A stretch of DNA of 64,000 nucleotides from VRUE01 sp033856275. GTDB taxonomy: Bacteria; Actinomycetota; Thermoleophilia; Solirubrobacterales; 70-9. Under the pieces are notes generated by a model. That model was not told the origin of the DNA and made no database searches. It saw nothing but the letters and a program-made list of their open reading frames with translations. The DNA lies in the NCBI GenBank assembly GCA_033856275.1, contig JAWVFJ010000050.1, positions 8,056-72,055 of the forward strand, written 5' to 3'. A program made the position numbers and the translations under genes. Below are positions 36,253-47,501 of the stretch, piece by piece; within the stretch, counting starts at the first letter, position 1; each line of letters begins with the position of its first letter.

Positions 36253-37880
36253 CGCTTCGCCTTGCCTCCTTTTCGCTTTGGGTGCGGAATCATCGCGTCG
36301 GCCGAGCGGGCGATCCCGATCATCTGGTCGTTGGTCAGGGTGTTGAGCAGGTCGTTCGACACCCAGTAAGAGCTGTTCCCCCGGTGCCAGGCAACTATCG
36401 GCAGACGATCACCGTCAACATAAATGTCGTACTCGCGGCCATTGATCGTCTTGGTCAGGCTCGGACTGGCCAGGATAGGTGGATCTGACCACCCTTGGAT
36501 GCCCTGCAAGCCGAAATAGTGGATGCCATCCGATTGCGGCCACTCGACGACCATCCGGTAGGCACCGTGCCGGTTTCCGTCGGGGTCCTTGAAGTGGTAG
36601 ACGCGCGGGTCTTGGACGTGTTCATAGGAGTTGCTTTCGACGTAGAAGGCGCCCGAAGGCAGTCTCGTCGGGTAGAAAACGGGAAATCCGGAGCTGACCT
36701 TGCGCGTCACCGACTTTGCCTCCAGTTCTCCCGCTTCGCGCGCCGGCACGAGGCCGTCGCTCCCCGGCGGCTTGGTCGGTCCGAGGCGCGGCTTCTGCTT
36801 GCGCTTGGCCGACGCCTTCCCCTTCTTCTTATCGCCCTTTTTCTTCTGGCCCGATTCGCCAGAGGAGTCTTCGAGCGAGCCACGCGGACCACTGCTCGCT
36901 TCGATCCCGAGGAACTTGTCGACGGCTTCGTGGATCATTTCCGGCGAGGCGTAGACGTAGCTCGGCCCGAGTTCTGCCGGGAAGTGAACCTCCTTGATCG
37001 CCGCATTGCGCGAGGAGACGAACAGCTTCAGCACATCGAGCATCGTTTCCTTGTCGTTGATGTCGGAGGTGGTGTATTCGGTGAAGATGCCGATCAGGTC
37101 GTTGCGGTCGAGCACCAGGTCGCCGATCGGCACACGTTGGCGGGCGGCGCTGAGGAAGTCTTGCTGGCGCGCGGCGCGGACCAGATCGGTGTCGGTATGC
37201 CGGTAGCGGACGTATTGCAGAGCCTTTTTCCCGCAGAGCAGCTGGTAGCCAGGCTGGATGTTGATTTCCGAATACTGTTCGGAGGGCGGCAGGCCGAGGT
37301 TTGAGTGGAAGTAGCGACGGTCGACGTCAACGTAGACGCAGTTGATCGCGTCGACCGCGCGCACGAAACCGAGGTAGTCGACGTTGACGACGTGATTGAT
37401 CGGCAGGCCCGTCAGTTCCTTGACTACGCGCAGGGTCAGTTTGGGCCCGCCGTAGGCAAAGGCGGCGTTGAACTTGTCGGTGCCGACGCCGGGGATTTCG
37501 ACCTTGAGGTCGCGCGGGATCGACATCAGCGCGATCGCGTTGCGGTCGGGGTCGAGGCGCAGCAACAGCGTCGTGTCCGAGCGTCCCGGGTCGCCGGGTT
37601 CGCTGGCACGCTTGTCGGAGCCGAGGATGAGGATGTTCTCCGGTTCGCCGCCGTGCGTCTGGGCGAGGAATTTCTCGACTTTGCTCTGCAGGACGTTGTT
37701 GTGCGAGAGCGCCTGGGCGATGCTGTCGATGTAGCGCAGGATCACCGTCGCGGTCGCGGCAGCACTGACCAGGACGATAAGCAGCGAACCGAGCATGAAG
37801 CGCCACCAGAAGCGCTTCGGCTTCGGCGCCGGCTCGTGATCGCCCGAGGGCGGCGGCTTGTTGAGGCCGGTCTCAACCAC
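36249..37880 (-). CDS. LytR-CpsA-Psr family cell-wall glycopolymer ligase
   Basis: LCP proteins attach glycopolymers to peptidoglycan outside the membrane. The 543-residue protein has a cytoplasmic N-terminus, one transmembrane helix (about 27-49), and the LCP domain with I-L-I-L-G-S-D-K-R, R-S-D-T-T-L-L-L-R-L-D, S-I-P-R-D-L-K-V, K-F-N-A-A-F-A-Y-G-G and Y-V-R-Y-R-H-T-D-T-D-L-V-R-A-A-R-Q-Q. A lysine-rich linker (about 345-375) joins a C-terminal domain of about 160 residues of unknown role. It heads the ugd/nucleotidyltransferase genes, which would supply its substrate. Confidence 0.9.
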   Translation of the reverse strand: MVETGLNKPPPSGDHEPAPKPKRFWWRFMLGSLLIVLVSAAATATVILRYIDSIAQALSHNNVLQSKVEKFLAQTHGGEPENILILGSDKRASEPGDPGRSDTTLLLRLDPDRNAIALMSIPRDLKVEIPGVGTDKFNAAFAYGGPKLTLRVVKELTGLPINHVVNVDYLGFVRAVDAINCVYVDVDRRYFHSNLGLPPSEQYSEINIQPGYQLLCGKKALQYVRYRHTDTDLVRAARQQDFLSAARQRVPIGDLVLDRNDLIGIFTEYTTSDINDKETMLDVLKLFVSSRNAAIKEVHFPAELGPSYVYASPEMIHEAVDKFLGIEASSGPRGSLEDSSGESGQKKKGDKKKGKASAKRKQKPRLGPTKPPGSDGLVPAREAGELEAKSVTRKVSSGFPVFYPTRLPSGAFYVESNSYEHVQDPRVYHFKDPDGNRHGAYRMVVEWPQSDGIHYFGLQGIQGWSDPPILASPSLTKTINGREYDIYVDGDRLPIVAWHRGNSSYWVSNDLLNTLTNDQMIGIARSADAMIPHPKRKGGKAKR

Positions 37881-37886
37881 GGTTGC

Positions 37887-38975
37887 TCAGGCGTCGAGGC
37901 GGGCGGGAAGCGAGCGCAGGAAGGTGTCGAGCGTCTGCTGGTAGGTGTGCAGGGAGGAGACCGAGACCCACTCCTCGGGCCCGTGGTGCCCCTCCCCCGC
38001 CGGCCCGAACTCGACCGCCGGCACGCCCACCCGCAGGAAGGAGACCGCGTCGGAGGCGCCGTCGCGGCCGACGCTCATCGGCTCGCCGTCGTGATGGGCG
38101 GTCGTTGCCTCTCGCAGCGCCCGCACGTAGGTCAGGTCGCGATCGACAACTGCCGGCGGGCGGGCGAAAAGCGGTTCCACCTCGGCGGCGGGCACAGCTT
38201 TCACCTGCTCCAGAATCGAGGCAGGGTCCTGATCGGGCAGGTAGCGGATGTCGACGTCGATGGCGCATCGGTCGGGCACCTTGTTGAGCGCGTCCCCGCC
38301 CAGGATCCGGCCGAGATTGATCGAGGGGCGGTCGAACAGCTCTGAGGAGTGCCGTGCGAACGGTAGCGACTCGATACTGCGGAAAACGTCAAGCGCCCTG
38401 AGAACGGCGTTATCGCCGAGCCATGGGGTGGCGCCATGGGCGGCAACGCCGCTGACCTGCACGCGCAGCGCCAGCACCCCCTTGGCCTCGACCCCGATGT
38501 GCAGGTCGGTCGGCTCGCCGGTGATCGCGAAGTCGCCGAGGAAGCCGCTGTCGACCAGATGGTCGCTGCCGCGCTCGGCATCCTCCTCGGACTCCTCGTC
38601 GCCGACGATCCCCAGCCGCACCCGCACCCGCTCCTGGTCGGCCATAGCCGCGGTGGCCAGCATCATCGCCGCGATCGCACCCTTCATGTCATAGGCACCA
38701 CGCCCGTAGAGCCGGTCCCCGTCAATCCGCGGCTCGAACTGATCGGCGTGCCCCGGGACGACGTCGATGTGGCCATGCAGCACTACCGTCGGCGCATCCT
38801 CCGGCCCGACTTCAGCCTTCAAAACCGGCAGGCCACGAACCTCATCGTGCGAAGTCTCGATCCCCCGCGCCTCCAGCCACCCTTTGATGAAGCCGGCAGC
38901 TTCGAGCACCGCCTCAGGCGAAGACGTCTCGTAGCCAACCAGCCGCGAGGCAAGAGCGACCAGCTCATCGCTCAT
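37887..38975 (-). CDS. M20 family metallopeptidase (ArgE/DapE-like)
   Basis: The 362-residue enzyme has the M20 metal ligands in V-V-L-H-G-H-I-D-V-V-P-G, Y-G-R-G-A-Y-D-M-K-G-A-I-A-A-M, the catalytic-glutamate motif D-E-E-S-E-E-D-A, and the dimerisation domain. It could be a succinyl-diaminopimelate desuccinylase, acetylornithine deacetylase or general peptidase; the sequence alone does not decide. A GGGAGG ribosome binding site precedes the ATG. It lies 6 bp upstream of the LCP gene and is probably first in the operon. The 164 bp before it hold no gene. Confidence 0.85.
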   Translation of the reverse strand: MSDELVALASRLVGYETSSPEAVLEAAGFIKGWLEARGIETSHDEVRGLPVLKAEVGPEDAPTVVLHGHIDVVPGHADQFEPRIDGDRLYGRGAYDMKGAIAAMMLATAAMADQERVRVRLGIVGDEESEEDAERGSDHLVDSGFLGDFAITGEPTDLHIGVEAKGVLALRVQVSGVAAHGATPWLGDNAVLRALDVFRSIESLPFARHSSELFDRPSINLGRILGGDALNKVPDRCAIDVDIRYLPDQDPASILEQVKAVPAAEVEPLFARPPAVVDRDLTYVRALREATTAHHDGEPMSVGRDGASDAVSFLRVGVPAVEFGPAGEGHHGPEEWVSVSSLHTYQQTLDTFLRSLPARLDA

Positions 38976-39139
38976 CTGATGACCTCCCGCGGGTTAGGGG
39001 TGGCGATCGTCTTTCGCATCGAAGGCTCAAGGGTGCAGCGGAAGGTATTTGAACCACGAAATCGCCGCCGAGACCAGCCTTGCCAAGCAGAAGTCGCGGC
39101 TCGCCAGATCCTCAAGAGACCCGCGTGCGCCTGCTCGAG

Positions 39140-39523
39140 TCAAACGCGGATCACGGCAACTTCATCGAATGATGAGAAGTCAGCGTCCTGAGTGAGCACG
39201 GCAGCGCCGTGACGCATGGCGGTCGCGGCAATCCAGGTGTCGTGACGGCGAAGCCGCCGCCCTTTTGCAAGCTCTGCTGAAGCGAGGCGTGCGAAGCAGC
39301 TCGCGACCTCGGGGTCGACGGGCAGCAAAGGGTAGGTGGCCTGCACCCGCGAGAGCGTGGCCAGGCGGGTGGCGCGGGAGTCGGGTTCCGTCGCGTGAAG
39401 CACCCCTAGCTCCAGCTCGGCGGCGGTGATCACCGAGACCGCGATCTCCTCTGGCAGCTCTGCCAGCTCTCGGCCCGTCTCCTGGGCAACGAACACCGAG
39501 GTGTCGGCGATTGCCCGGCTCAA
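39140..39523 (-). CDS. VapC-type PIN-domain ribonuclease toxin
   Basis: The 127-residue protein has the PIN-domain acidic residues: A-D-T-S-V-F-V-A near the start, A-E-L-E-L-G-V-L-H-A, and R-R-H-D-T-W-I-A-A-T-A and L-T-Q-D-A-D-F. Such toxins cleave tRNA or rRNA. The TTG start overlaps the antitoxin stop by 4 nt (TTGA), giving the standard antitoxin-first order. No promoter of its own is needed. Confidence 0.88.
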   Translation of the reverse strand: MSRAIADTSVFVAQETGRELAELPEEIAVSVITAAELELGVLHATEPDSRATRLATLSRVQATYPLLPVDPEVASCFARLASAELAKGRRLRRHDTWIAATAMRHGAAVLTQDADFSSFDEVAVIRV

Positions 39524-39771
39524 ACGTCATCGAGTTCGGCGCCGCGGATCTCGGCAAGGTCATCTAGCAAGCCAGGATCAGCTGGTGCTTCGCGCACAAT
39601 CCGGCGCAGCTCCGCGGCGGGAACCCAGGGGTCGCGATCCTCAGCGTGGGGGAGGATGTCGGCCACCGGGCGACGATTGACGGTGAGCGTCAGTCGTTCG
39701 CCGGCTTCCAGCTCCGAAACGACAGCGGAGGTGGAGTTTCGTAGCTCACGGATTGAAACGGCTCGGGCCAT
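39520..39771 (-). CDS. Phd/YefM-type antitoxin
   Basis: The 83-residue protein opens M-A-R-A-V-S-I-R-E-L-R-N-S-T-S-A-V-V and continues with E-A-G-E-R-L-T-L-T-V-N-R-R-P-V-A-D-I, the DNA-binding part of Phd/YefM antitoxins; its C-terminal tail would wrap the toxin. TACAGT (39779-39784) lies seven bases before the ATG and there is no Shine-Dalgarno, which suggests a leaderless message. An upstream in-frame start (39819) would precede the promoter and is rejected. Confidence 0.85.
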   Translation of the reverse strand: MARAVSIRELRNSTSAVVSELEAGERLTLTVNRRPVADILPHAEDRDPWVPAAELRRIVREAPADPGLLDDLAEIRGAELDDV

Positions 39772-39895
39772 GTGCACAACTGTAGCACTGACTGCGACGC
39801 ACCACCTGATCGCAAGCAAGCTGTGACGGTCGACTGCTGCTGGCTTGTGTTAGACCTCGCGGGAAACTACTCCGGGTAATCGTCCGAGGTCACTC

Positions 39896-40498
39896 ATGAC
39901 AGTCTTGCTCTACGACAACCCGGTTTCCGGCAACTGCTACAAGGTTCGGTTGATCCTCAGCCTGCTTGGAATCGAGTTCGAGCGGCGGGAGCTTTCGGTT
40001 GTCGATCACTCGGATCGAGCTGGGGTCCTTGGCGGGCTCAGTCCATCGCTCAACGTACCGACGGTGGTGCTTGAGGACGGTCGTCCGCTTGGCGAGTCGA
40101 ACGCGATCCTCTGGCACTTCGCCGACGGCAGCCGCTACTTGCCCGATGATCCCTACGAGCGCGCCCAGGTGCTGCAATGGATGTTCTTCGAGCAGTACAA
40201 GCACGAGCCGGCGATTGCGGTCCTCCGCTTCTGGGTCTCGATCTCCGAGGACCCGCGGCCCGCGGCGGACATCGAGGCCAAGCTCACGGCCGGCCATGCG
40301 GCGCTCGATGTGATGGAGCGCCATCTCGGCGACCACGAGTACTTCGTCAGCGAGCGCTTCACAATCGCCGACATCGCGCTCTACGCCTATACCCACGTGG
40401 CACCCGAGGCCGGCTTCGATCTCGAGCCCTACTCGGCAGTCCGCACATGGCTCGAAAGGGTTGTGGTTCAGCCCCGGTTCATCCCGATCACCGCCTGA
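39896..40498 (+). CDS. Glutathione S-transferase family protein
   Basis: The 200-residue protein has an N-terminal thioredoxin-like domain (L-L-Y-D-N-P-V-S-G-N-C-Y-K-V-R-L-I-L ... N-V-P-T-V-V-L-E-D-G ... E-S-N-A-I-L-W) with the conserved cis-proline V-P and E-S motif, and a helical C-terminal domain with the S-E-R-F-T-I-A-D-I-A-L-Y capping box. High-GC actinobacteria usually use mycothiol, so the co-substrate is uncertain. Confidence 0.88.
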   Translation: MTVLLYDNPVSGNCYKVRLILSLLGIEFERRELSVVDHSDRAGVLGGLSPSLNVPTVVLEDGRPLGESNAILWHFADGSRYLPDDPYERAQVLQWMFFEQYKHEPAIAVLRFWVSISEDPRPAADIEAKLTAGHAALDVMERHLGDHEYFVSERFTIADIALYAYTHVAPEAGFDLEPYSAVRTWLERVVVQPRFIPITA

Positions 40499-40530
40499 TC
40501 TGGAGCTAAGGCCCGTAGGGTCGTGCGACA

Positions 40531-40554
40531 TCGATTCCCGCGAAGGGATATCGA
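40531..40554. terminator. Hairpin between convergent GST and atpC genes
   Basis: TCGATTCCC pairs with GGGATATCGA (9 bp with one bulged T) around a GCGAA loop. It lies between the ends of the glutathione transferase gene (40498) and atpC (40565), so it is a likely bidirectional terminator for the ATP synthase operon, although it lacks a T-run. Confidence 0.5.
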
Positions 40555-40564
40555 CGCGCCCCCA

Positions 40565-40978
40565 TCACCCCTCGGCAATAGCGAGGAACGTTTCGGCCCG
40601 GTCGCGATCCTTCTGTGCGCGGACCTGGGCGCCACTGCTCTCCTCGGACTCTTTGAGCCGCTGCTCGGCATCGGCCAACTGCTCTTTGAGCGTCGCCGCA
40701 TCGAGATCCTCGGGCGCCAGGGCCTCCTCGACCAGCAGCTTGGCCTTGTTGCCGAAGACCTGCAGCCAGCCGTGCGCCTGCGCGTAGCGCACCGTCTCCG
40801 AATCGCTGATGTGCAGGCGCAGCTCCGCCGGGCGCAGCGCCGCCAGCAGCGGCGCGTGATTGGCGAGGATGCCGAGCTCGCCGACCGCGGTGCGGGTCGA
40901 GACCTGGCGCACTTCGCCGTTGAAGACCTCTCCCTCCGGGGTGAGGACTTCGACGTCGACCATGTGCTCGGCAGCCAT
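40565..40978 (-). CDS. atpC: ATP synthase epsilon subunit
   Basis: Epsilon is part of the central stalk and can inhibit ATP hydrolysis. The 137-residue protein has the N-terminal beta-sandwich (V-D-V-E-V-L-T-P-E-G-E-V-F-N-G-E-V ... G-E-L-G-I-L-A-N-H-A-P-L-L-A-A-L) and a charged alpha-hairpin at the C-terminus (A-E-Q-R-L-K-E-S-E-E-S). Last gene of the atp operon, 9 bp after atpD. Confidence 0.95.
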   Translation of the reverse strand: MAAEHMVDVEVLTPEGEVFNGEVRQVSTRTAVGELGILANHAPLLAALRPAELRLHISDSETVRYAQAHGWLQVFGNKAKLLVEEALAPEDLDAATLKEQLADAEQRLKESEESSGAQVRAQKDRDRAETFLAIAEG

Positions 40979-40987
40979 CGTCTTCCC

Positions 40988-42415
<1,428 letters not shown>

Positions 42416-42440
42416 TGGTTCCTTTTCTTGGTTCGCAGTC

Positions 42441-43361
42441 TTATCCGAGCGCCTCGGCGCCGGCGACAACCTCGAGGATCTCCTGGGTGATCTCGGCCTG
42501 CCTGACCCGGTTCATTTCCAGGGTCAGGTCGCCCATCATTTCTTCCGCGTTCTCCGCGGCGCTGCGCATCGCGGTCATCCGGGCGCCCAGCTCGGAAGCC
42601 GCGGACTCGAGCAGCGCCCGGTAGACGGAGATGTTCACGTACTCCGGGATCAGCTGTCCCAGCAGCTCCTCGGCCTCGGGCTCGTATTCCCAAACCGAGT
42701 GGCTGTGCGCCTTTTCGATCTCGCTTTCGGTGCCCTCCTCTTCCTCCTCGGCGACTCCCTCGCCGATCACGTCGGCCTGTTGCAGGGGAAGCAGCGTCTG
42801 CCGCCAGACGTGCTGGGTCAGCGGCGAGACGTAGCGGTTATAGACCAGCTCGACCCGATCGAGCTCTTCATCGACGTAGCGGGAGGTCAGCTCCTCGCCG
42901 ATCTCGCGTGCGTTGGCAAAGCCGGGCCGATCGGTGAAGCCGACGTAGGAGGTACGCGGGTCCTCTTTGCGGAAGGTCAGCGCCCCAACGCCCTTGCGGC
43001 CGACGGCGGAGAAGACCGTCTCCTTGCCCTGCTCGCGCAGCTCGCCTTTGAGGCGCAGGCCGTCGCGAATGATGTTGGTGTTGAAGGCACCGGCCAGGCC
43101 GCGGTCACCGGTAATCAGGAGGACGCCGACCCGCTTCTCGTCCTCGCGCTCCTCCAGCACCGGCACGCGCGGAATCCCGCCGGCCTGCTCGGCGGCGCGG
43201 CGGGTGAGCTTGCGCATCGACTGGGCGTAGGGCCGCAGCTGCTCGATCCGCTGTTCGGCCCGGCGCAGGCGCGCCGCGGCAACCATCTCCATCGCCCGCG
43301 TGATCTTGTTGATGTTCTTGATCGACGCGATGCGATTCTTGACGTCCTTTTGCGTGGCCAT
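42441..43361 (-). CDS. atpG: ATP synthase gamma subunit
   Basis: Gamma forms the rotating central shaft. The 306-residue protein begins M-A-T-Q-K-D-V-K-N-R-I-A-S-I-K-N-I-N-K-I-T-like sequence and ends with the matching C-terminal helix (N-R-V-R-Q-A-E-I-T-Q-E-I). Between, an insertion rich in acidic residues around residue 210 (G-E-G-V-A-E-E-E-E-E-G-T-E-S-E) is longer than in E. coli. Preceded by hairpin element E, whose outer stem starts 1 bp upstream of the ATG. Confidence 0.96.
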   Translation of the reverse strand: MATQKDVKNRIASIKNINKITRAMEMVAAARLRRAEQRIEQLRPYAQSMRKLTRRAAEQAGGIPRVPVLEEREDEKRVGVLLITGDRGLAGAFNTNIIRDGLRLKGELREQGKETVFSAVGRKGVGALTFRKEDPRTSYVGFTDRPGFANAREIGEELTSRYVDEELDRVELVYNRYVSPLTQHVWRQTLLPLQQADVIGEGVAEEEEEGTESEIEKAHSHSVWEYEPEAEELLGQLIPEYVNISVYRALLESAASELGARMTAMRSAAENAEEMMGDLTLEMNRVRQAEITQEILEVVAGAEALG

Positions 43362-43459
43362 GGTGATTCGGTCAGTAGCCGGGGGGGCCCCGTTGTGGGG
43401 TGCCTGCGGGCGTGGTTTCGGTTCTCGGCACCCCTCATCGGGGCACCACGAACGGTTGC

Positions 43460-43472
<13 letters not shown>
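43362..43472. repeat. Hairpin element E between atpA and atpG
   Basis: An outer stem (GGTGA...GGTC, 43362-43373, with GACC...TCACC, 43463-43472) encloses an 18-position inner stem around GGGGTGCC and GGCACCCC with two mismatches. The element reaches from the base before the atpG start codon to beyond the atpA stop codon (43460-43462). It is likely an RNA structure that sets translation or stability of the atp transcript. Confidence 0.65.
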
Positions 43473-45079
<1,607 letters not shown>

Positions 45080-45098
45080 GGGGTGCTCTATGCCTCCT

Positions 45099-45632
45099 CT
45101 ACGCCGCCTGGGCGACGCTCTTTCGAAGTTTCTCCAAGCGACTGCGAATGCTCGCGTCGAGCACCTTGTTGCCAACCTGCAAGACGATGCCGCCGAGAAT
45201 CTCGGGGTCAACGCGGCTGGCCAGTTCGACCTTCTGGCCGGTCTGGCGCTCGATCTCCTCACCCACTTTCTCAACTGTCGCCGGCTCCAACTCGACCGCG
45301 CTGGTGACGGTGACGTCGATGCGCCTGTTCTCATGCTTCCAGAGATCGTCGAACTGACGGCGGATGCGGAAGATCTCCGACATCCTGTGCTTCTCGATCA
45401 GCAGCTCGAAGAAGTTGAGCAACTCCTGATCGGCGCCCGAGACGGCGCGCTTCAGGCCCGCCACCTTCTCCGCCGAGGAGAAGTAGGGGCTGAAGAAAAA
45501 GACCTGCAGCTCGCGGTTGGCTTCGAGCGCATCGACGAACTGGCCCAGCTCGTCGCGGATCGCGTCGAGCTTGCCCTTCTCCTTGGCAACCCCGAAGAGA
45601 GCCTCGGCATATACGCGAGCCGCTTCCTGCAT
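45099..45632 (-). CDS. atpH: ATP synthase delta subunit
   Basis: Delta joins F1 to the peripheral stalk. The 177-residue protein begins M-Q-E-A-A-R-V-Y-A-E-A-L-F-G-V-A-K-E-K-G-K-L and ends with the conserved C-terminal domain (V-D-P-E-I-L-G-G-I-V-L-Q-V-G-N-K-V-L-D). It is a separate delta subunit, not the b-delta fusion found in mycobacteria. The ATG lies inside hairpin element F, with AGGAG about 15 bases upstream also in the structure. Confidence 0.94.
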   Translation of the reverse strand: MQEAARVYAEALFGVAKEKGKLDAIRDELGQFVDALEANRELQVFFFSPYFSSAEKVAGLKRAVSGADQELLNFFELLIEKHRMSEIFRIRRQFDDLWKHENRRIDVTVTSAVELEPATVEKVGEEIERQTGQKVELASRVDPEILGGIVLQVGNKVLDASIRSRLEKLRKSVAQAA

Positions 45633-45725
45633 GACTAAACCGCCATCTCCTCTGCTCCCATGAACGCCTGGGGAATCAGATATGGACAGGCGTTCATTCC
45701 CGCGTCCGGGGATGGCGGAGTCATG
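45630..45725. repeat. Hairpin element F between atpF and atpH
   Basis: CATGACT (45630-45636) pairs with AGTCATG (45719-45725), CCGCCATC (45640-45647) with GATGGCGG (45711-45718), and ATGAACGCCTG (45660-45670) with CAGGCGTTCAT (45687-45697), all perfect. The stem contains both the atpF stop codon and the atpH start codon; the AGGAG-type ribosome binding site lies in the internal loop between the two stems. It could control the low stoichiometry of delta relative to other subunits (inference). Confidence 0.75.
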
Positions 45726-46302
45726 ATGTCTCCCCGGAAAGCGCCGTGAAGTCGACCTCGCTGAGCGCCTCCTCGACCAGTCGCCGCTGATCCTCCTCAT
45801 TGAGTGCCTTGCGGGTGACCTTCTCGGTCGCCAGCACGGTGAGGTCGGCGACCTCCTTGCGGATCTGATCGAGCGAGCGTCGCGTCTCGGCTTCGATGTC
45901 CCGTTTCGCCGCCGCGACGAGCTCCTCGCGCTTCTCCTTGCCGGCGCTCGTCGCCTCGGCTTCGGCGGTTTCGGCGGCCTTGCGGGCGCGCGCCATGATG
46001 TCGTCGGCCTGCTCACGGGCCTCGCTGAGGCGCTCGCGGTACTCGGCGAGCAACTCATCGGACTCCTTGCGCTGGCGTTCAGCCGCCTCGATCGACTCGC
46101 TGATCACTTTTGCGCGCCTGTCGAGTGCTTCCTGGATCTTCGGGAAGGCGACCTTGCTCAGCACCCACATCGTGAAGAGGAAGAGCACCAGCGTCCAGAT
46201 CATCAGGCCGAGGCCCGGTGAGACCAGGAAGCTGCCACCTTCTTTGCCGCCACTCTCAGCGGCTAGCGGAAGCGCGGATATGTAGCCGAGGACCTCGATC
46301 AT
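45721..46302 (-). CDS. atpF: ATP synthase b subunit
   Basis: The peripheral-stalk subunit, 193 residues. A membrane helix near the N-terminus (G-L-G-L-M-I-W-T-L-V-L-F-L-F-T-M-W-V-L) is followed by a long charged coiled coil (R-R-A-K-V-I-S-E-S-I-E-A-A-E-R-Q-R). It starts with an extra 25 residues before the membrane helix. The spacing to atpE is 4 bp. Confidence 0.94.
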   Translation of the reverse strand: MIEVLGYISALPLAAESGGKEGGSFLVSPGLGLMIWTLVLFLFTMWVLSKVAFPKIQEALDRRAKVISESIEAAERQRKESDELLAEYRERLSEAREQADDIMARARKAAETAEAEATSAGKEKREELVAAAKRDIEAETRRSLDQIRKEVADLTVLATEKVTRKALNEEDQRRLVEEALSEVDFTALSGETS

Positions 46303-46306
46303 CGAC

Positions 46307-46573
46307 CTAGAGGAAGAAGGCGATCAGGCCAAAGATGAAGGTGTAGAAGGCGACGGCCTCGGTAAGAGCGAAGCCGAGCCAGCGGATGCTCTGCAGCTCG
46401 TCTTTCATCTCCGGCTGGCGGGCAACCGACTCGATCTCCTTGCCGAAGATGATGCCGATGCCGATGCCGGCGCCGATCGAACCGAGGCCGGCACCGACGC
46501 CGAGGGCGATCGCCTTACCGGCGGATTCGATCCCTTCGTCTGAGATCGCGGCGGCAACTGGGGACAGGTCCAT
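46307..46573 (-). CDS. atpE: ATP synthase c subunit
   Basis: Subunit c of the rotor ring, 88 residues with two membrane helices. The first has the glycine pattern G-A-G-L-G-S-I-G-A-G-I-G-I-G, the polar loop is R-Q-P-E-M, and the ion-binding glutamate lies in F-A-L-T-E-A-V-A-F. No extra sodium-binding residues (Q, S/T pattern) are obvious, so proton coupling is likely. ATG at 46573; the longer frame upstream lies inside atpB. Confidence 0.96.
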   Translation of the reverse strand: MDLSPVAAAISDEGIESAGKAIALGVGAGLGSIGAGIGIGIIFGKEIESVARQPEMKDELQSIRWLGFALTEAVAFYTFIFGLIAFFL

Positions 46574-46592
46574 TTGAGGTAGCGCTCCTTTT

Positions 46593-47501
46593 CTAATGGC
46601 TGGCGGAGGTCGCTCCGCCGAGATAGATAGCCGTGAGGGTCGAGAAGATAAATGCCTGCAGGGTGGCGATAAGGCCCACCTCGAGGATGAAGAAGAAGAA
46701 GGCCAGCGGGAAGGTGAGGGCGCCAAGCGCGGCGATGCCGAGCAGCACGGCGAGCCCGCCGCCCATGAAGAGCAGCAAGAGGTGGCCGGCGAGGATGTTG
46801 GCGAAGAGTCGTACAGAGAGCGAGATCAGGCGGGCGAAGTGCGAGATCGCCTCGATCACGAAGATGAAGCCCTTGGCGAGCGGGTTCATGTCCTCGAGGC
46901 CCGGCGGCAGCCAACTGGCCAGGTACTTGAAGAGGCCCTTCGAGCGCACGCCTTCGACGTGGTAGGAGATCCAGACGACGAGCGTCAGCACCAGTGGAAT
47001 CGAGAGGTTGGCGGTCGCCGCGTAGATCGCGAAGGAGGGGATGCTGAGGCCGAAGATGCTGACCTCGTGCTCGGTGTTGGTCGGCAGCGGCAGGAAGCCG
47101 ATCATGTTGGAGAACCAGATCCAGAAGAAGAGGGCGGCAAGGAAGGGGAACCAACGTGTCGCCGTTGCCGTGTCGAGGTTGCCGCCGGTGATGTTGTTCT
47201 TGGTCAGGTCGTAAGCGACCTCGATCGCCGTCTGCACGCGATTGGGTTTCTGCGCCATGCGGCGCGAGATCCAGACCATGACGAAGATCGTCAGGGCGCT
47301 GGCCAGCACCAGGTAGAGCACCGCCTTATTGATACTCAAGTCGACGCCGCCCAATTCGAGCGAGATCCACGGTTCGAGCTTGAACTCGTTCTGGGGCTGG
47401 AAGGCTTCGTTTTTGCCGCTGCTGCCGAAGATCAGCAGCATCAGGATCGCAATCGCGAAGTAGACGCCGAGCCCGATCAGAACCTTGGTCTTGGTCTTCA
47501 T
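46593..47501 (-). CDS. atpB: ATP synthase a subunit
   Basis: Fo subunit a, 302 residues with about six membrane helices. The essential arginine is in S-L-S-V-R-L-F-A-N-I-L-A-G-H near residue 237. N-P-L-A-K-G-F and the C-terminal F-I-L-E-V-G-L-I-A-T-L-Q-A-F-I-F are conserved. The ATG overlaps the upstream AtpI-like gene by 4 nt. Confidence 0.96.
   Translation of the reverse strand: MKTKTKVLIGLGVYFAIAILMLLIFGSSGKNEAFQPQNEFKLEPWISLELGGVDLSINKAVLYLVLASALTIFVMVWISRRMAQKPNRVQTAIEVAYDLTKNNITGGNLDTATATRWFPFLAALFFWIWFSNMIGFLPLPTNTEHEVSIFGLSIPSFAIYAATANLSIPLVLTLVVWISYHVEGVRSKGLFKYLASWLPPGLEDMNPLAKGFIFVIEAISHFARLISLSVRLFANILAGHLLLLFMGGGLAVLLGIAALGALTFPLAFFFFILEVGLIATLQAFIFSTLTAIYLGGATSASH

Noticed and set aside
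38990..39075. tRNA-like GGTTCAAAT on the minus strand before the M20 peptidase
   Set aside because: The T-arm stem does not pair and no acceptor or anticodon arm can be drawn.
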